Both the position numbers and the translations under genes were made by a program. From Sorex araneus (lineage: Eukaryota; Chordata; Mammalia; Eulipotyphla; Soricidae), in assembly GCF_027595985.1 (NCBI RefSeq), contig NC_073306.1, positions 192,589,000 to 192,652,999 of the forward strand: DNA of 64,000 nt, in the 5' to 3' direction. The stretch's first letter is position 1, and every line of letters begins with the position of its first letter. Of this stretch, positions 63,001 through 64,000 are shown piece by piece. The notes under the pieces were generated by a model, which was not told the DNA's origin, did no database searches, and worked only from the letters and a program-made list of their open reading frames with translations.

Positions 63001-63536
63001 ATCACCTTACCAAGATAGATTTTTTTTCCCATTTCCTTTCACAGGAAATTACACCATCTCACCATTTTCTTCTTGCTTTATTCTGTTATTACTGCACAGA
63101 TTCATATTACAATATATCACTATTGCTTAAAAAAAAAAAAAAGACTATCCTGAACCATTAAAATGTAACCTCAACAAGAGCAAAGCTTTTGCTCATTACA
63201 GTATTCTATAAAATTAGAATGAATCTTGAATTAGAAGCTCAATTACTGGGCTTGGTAAGACAGTACAGTTGATAAGGAGTTTGCCTTACATGTGGCTAAC
63301 CCAGGTATGATCCCTGGCACCCAAAATGGTCTCTGAGCACAGAGCCAGGAGATAGCCCTGAGCACCTATTCGTGTGGCTCCCAAAGAAAAAGCCCCAAAA
63401 CAAAAGTTCAAACAGGATTTTCTAAATAAATTTGTTAAGCAATTTGCTAAATTTCTAAACGTACCTTGTTGGAAGGCTTGAATTCCTCAATTTTCACTTT
63501 GGAAAGAATATTCAAAAAAGCATCTGCTGATATGTC
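50916..63536 (-). CDS. UBA6: UBA6, ubiquitin-like modifier-activating enzyme 6, last seven coding exons
   Basis: Exons in coding order: 63536-63465, 61962-61845, 60304-60111, 57797-57670, 55806-55719, 55483-55389 and 51051-50916. Together they make 831 bases (276 residues plus stop), open throughout with correct phases. UBA6 is the E1 enzyme that activates ubiquitin and FAT10 in the cytosol and passes them to E2s such as USE1. The part seen matches about residues 777-1052 of human UBA6: the end of the catalytic-cysteine half-domain, the last part of the adenylation fold ([18 protein letters not shown]) and the ubiquitin-fold domain that recruits E2 ([19 protein letters not shown] to the C-terminal DTD). 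The catalytic cysteine is encoded upstream, beyond base 64000. The gene converges on STAP1. Confidence 0.97.
51885..53205 (-). repeat. LTR-like repeat (family L), longest copy
   Basis: Uninterrupted copy. The minus-strand AATAAA at 52018-52023 is followed by a GC-rich end near 51890. The other end has a tandem duplication: about 100 bases containing 'cagccagggagaaaggaca' occur at 52965-53065 and again at 53090-53190. No protein-coding interior, so a solo LTR or similar non-coding element. Confidence 0.7.
53925..54045 (-). repeat. Old SINE1, shortened
   Basis: 'tttttttttgaggaggtaac', 'gatcaaactggggtctgcca', 'aagcaaacaccttaaccccc'. Confidence 0.6.
54685..54815 (+). repeat. Old SINE1
   Basis: 'agccaaagagacagtccaac', 'acctgggttcatggtcccgg', 'atcaggagtgatccctaagc'. 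Confidence 0.6.
54955..55127 (-). repeat. SINE1, moderately diverged
   Basis: Reversed: 'agtgcttagggcttactcct', 'cagcatgcaaggcaagcacc', 'ctatcgctccagccccg'. Confidence 0.8.
55389..55483 (-). CDS. UBA6: UBA6 penultimate coding exon
   Basis: ATTATAG|GAG to AAC|GTGAGT, 95 bases. Encodes [20 protein letters not shown] and [11 protein letters not shown], in the ubiquitin-fold domain. Ends 2 bases into a Thr codon. Confidence 0.97.
55719..55806 (-). CDS. UBA6: UBA6 coding exon (ubiquitin-fold domain start)
   Basis: CAACAG|A AAT GGA to AAA|GTAAGA, 88 bases. Encodes [20 protein letters not shown] and [15 protein letters not shown] is a family hallmark. Confidence 0.97.
55880..56035 (-). repeat. Old SINE1
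   Basis: 'caccagtgcggggcgaccat', 'cagtgtcaggggacaaacac', 'gagctctctccagagc'. Confidence 0.5.
56230..56525 (-). repeat. Two old SINE1 copies in a row
   Basis: About 56230-56370 ends 'ctatctctcaggcccc'. About 56395-56525 has 'gaggccctagggaccacttc' and 'cttgcacatgcaatgg'. Both worn. Confidence 0.5.
56583..56735 (-). repeat. SINE1, moderately diverged
   Basis: 'tgctccagggttattcctga', 'gtgctcagaggaccataaag', 'gcgtgcaaggcaagcgcctt'. Confidence 0.75.
56865..57035 (-). repeat. Old SINE1
   Basis: 'gagctacacttggtgacact', 'tgatatgggatgctggagat', 'tctacctttctgacc'. Confidence 0.7.
57068..57242 (-). repeat. SINE1, 16-bp target-site duplication
   Basis: Young reversed copy flanked by CTCTAATCAGTAATCT at 57052-57067 and 57243-57258. 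It lies in sense with UBA6, about 430 bases downstream of the 57670 donor. Confidence 0.96.
57670..57797 (-). CDS. UBA6: UBA6 coding exon (end of adenylation fold)
   Basis: TCTCTAG|GTT to CAG|GTATGT, 128 bases. Encodes [20 protein letters not shown] and [20 protein letters not shown], then EI and part of Arg. Confidence 0.97.
57935..58232 (-). repeat. LTR-like repeat (family L), fragment
   Basis: Very similar to 52395-52690 ('gaggacatcttgctatagat', 'atcatgaaagaatttgtcca', 'gagaaaa'). Same orientation as the 27 kb and 51 kb copies, opposite to the neighbour at 58500. Confidence 0.8.
58232..58372 (-). repeat. Old SINE1
   Basis: 'gagctcagggctgactccca', 'ggtggtgctgccggggcttg', 'ctattctttcggctc'. 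Confidence 0.65.
58500..59996 (+). repeat. LTR-like repeat (family L), plus-oriented copy with nested SINE2
   Basis: Starts TGTAGGATAACATTGG. Reads the reverse of the 51.9-53.2 kb copy, with AATAAA at 59795-59800, then an R/U5-like end through a NotI-type site (59956-59970) and a close near GAATACA. The layout start-signal-AATAAA-end fits an LTR. A SINE2 interrupts it at about 59083-59310. It lies in a UBA6 intron, antisense to the gene. Confidence 0.7.
59083..59310 (-). repeat. SINE2 long-body variant, headless
   Basis: Reversed: 'ctcgagcggtctcagtaaca', then an extra section (59150-59245, 'ttactcgttcttcccaacag', 'gggtcaggggaatgagacc'), then 'ttgttactggttttggcata' and 'gggagcttgccaggctctcc'. 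The extra section is the one seen at 15505-15600. The tail side has become (ATC)n. Confidence 0.82.
60111..60304 (-). CDS. UBA6: UBA6 coding exon
   Basis: TGTCACAG|GTGAT to TTG|GTGAGT, 194 bases, beginning with the last two bases of a Ser codon. Encodes [60 protein letters not shown] and VSGL, the adenylation-domain core near the crossover loop. Confidence 0.97.
60785..61027 (+). repeat. SINE2 variant with longer RTE-like tail
   Basis: Lacks the tRNA head. After the body ('gcctggcaagctacctgtgg', 'aatacgccaaaaacagtaag') it has 'aggctacactagcatgtgac' before 'ctggtgcccgcttgagcaaa'. The same text, 'gggctacactagcatgcgac', lies upstream of the stop in the RTE at 46090-47161. Ends ATGACAGTGATACAGTGAT. 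Confidence 0.85.
61648..61816 (-). repeat. SINE1 close to a UBA6 donor
   Basis: Reversed copy from the T-run to 'agagctccagcccc', so sense with UBA6. It begins about 28 bases after the 61845 donor. Confidence 0.85.
61845..61962 (-). CDS. UBA6: UBA6 coding exon
   Basis: TTTAAAG|GTT to GCAA|GTAAGG, 118 bases. Encodes [20 protein letters not shown] and [19 protein letters not shown] plus one base of Ser. The acceptor's pyrimidine tract is poor, but the reading frame and the match to human [15 protein letters not shown] are clear. Confidence 0.95.
62058..62232 (-). repeat. SINE1, young, 11-bp target-site duplication
   Basis: Nearly consensus reversed copy flanked by CTATCTCCTCT at 62047-62057 and 62233-62243. 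All three forward frames are open across it, which explains the overlapping ORFs here. Confidence 0.96.
62244..63248. other. UBA6 intron, unannotated stretch
   Basis: No repeat clearly recognised except a possible tRNA-like scrap at 62478-62515 ('ggagctcagtggtagagtg'). The ORF at 62763-63161 has no splice, frame or family support. Confidence 0.5.
63249..63405 (+). repeat. Old SINE1
   Basis: 'gggcttggtaagacagtaca', 'aggtatgatccctggcaccc', 'agcacagagccaggagatag'. Confidence 0.7.
63465..63536 (-). CDS. UBA6: UBA6 coding exon (first one inside the window)
   Basis: AAAACAG|GAC to AAG|GTACGT, 72 bases, phase 0 at both ends. Encodes [20 protein letters not shown] and PSNK, comparable to human DLSADALLNILSEVKIQEFK. 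Confidence 0.96.
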
Positions 63537-63670
63537 CTGTTTTTAAAAAAAGATAAATTAATTAAAAATATTAATTTTCAATTCTAAACTTAAAGCTAAA
63601 CATATACTATTAAGGAAAGCTAAAAATGTCCTCTTATCATATTAAAAGATTTAAATAATTCCATCATCTT

Positions 63671-63883
63671 TTTAAAATTTTTTTTTGTTCATTGTTTTTA
63701 CCTTTTATTTTTTTATTTATTTATATTTTTTTAATTTTATCATCATGTGTAAAGTTACAGAGTTCTCAGGTTTATGTCTCAGTTATACCGTATTCAAACA
63801 CCATCCTTTCACCAGTGCCCATATTCCACCACCAAAATCCCCGGTATACCCCCCACCCCCCACCCCAACTGTATAACTGATGA
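63671..63883 (-). repeat. Short L1 3' end, 14-bp target-site duplication
   Basis: Flanked by AATTCCATCATCTT at 63657-63670 and 63884-63897, with the poly(A) side at the left. Only about 210 bases of 3' UTR were inserted. Nearly identical to 10570-10735. Confidence 0.93.
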
Positions 63884-64000
63884 AATTCCATCATCTTAAT
63901 AGACTATTTCTATGGCATGTATTTTTATTTCTACAGAAATAAAGATATCCTTCATAAAGGCTGGGGTGCAAGGTGGTGCATTAAAAAATACTTAGTGGGA

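Noticed and set aside
62763-63161. ORF of 132 codons in a UBA6 intron, opposite strand
   Set aside because: Ends in poly-Lys from an A-run, with no domain or repeat support; likely chance.

Overview
The window is mammalian nuclear DNA. The evidence is long introns with GT/AG borders, two recognisable vertebrate genes, and dense SINE, L1 and LTR repeats. The dominant repeat is a tRNA-headed SINE of the type reported from shrews (SOR-like). Its sequence and copy number point to Soricidae, most likely Sorex; that assignment rests on memory of the family, not on a search.

Two genes lie tail to tail. STAP1 (+ strand, coding 2924-41261) encodes a haematopoietic PH-SH2 adaptor; eight coding exons can be read without a break in frame, giving 273 residues. 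The coding sequence ends at a TAA 7 bases before a conserved-looking donor site, so the usual last exon (about 23 residues in human) is not used. UBA6 (- strand) supplies its last seven coding exons (63536 down to 50916, 276 residues). These cover the end of the second-catalytic-cysteine/adenylation region and the ubiquitin-fold domain; the rest of the gene lies beyond base 64000. Between the stops are STAP1 downstream sequence, a repeat cluster at 45.3-47.3 kb and a repeat-poor block (48.4-50.9 kb) that is probably UBA6 3' UTR.

Repeats fill most introns. SINE1 ends in an A-rich tail and has 11-16 bp target-site duplications. SINE2 has the same tRNA-like head but a different body, and ends in CAGTG/CAGTGATAC repeats with 9-12 bp duplications. 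At 46090-47161 sits a 5'-truncated RTE-clade LINE, flanked by an 11-bp duplication. Its 3' end, including the last codons of its ORF, matches the 3' end of SINE2. One SINE head lineage therefore appears to have acquired two tails: one suited to L1 and one copied from an RTE element. This is the most interesting system in the window. Other notable items are a twin-primed SINE2, a SINE2 patched with a copy of unique intron sequence, a solo LTR inside a SINE, a CpG-rich L1-like chimera, and an in-frame 72-base exon-like segment in STAP1 intron 2.

The sequence is eukaryotic, so no operons, CRISPR arrays or bacterial signals are expected, and none were seen. Coordinates of old repeats are approximate.
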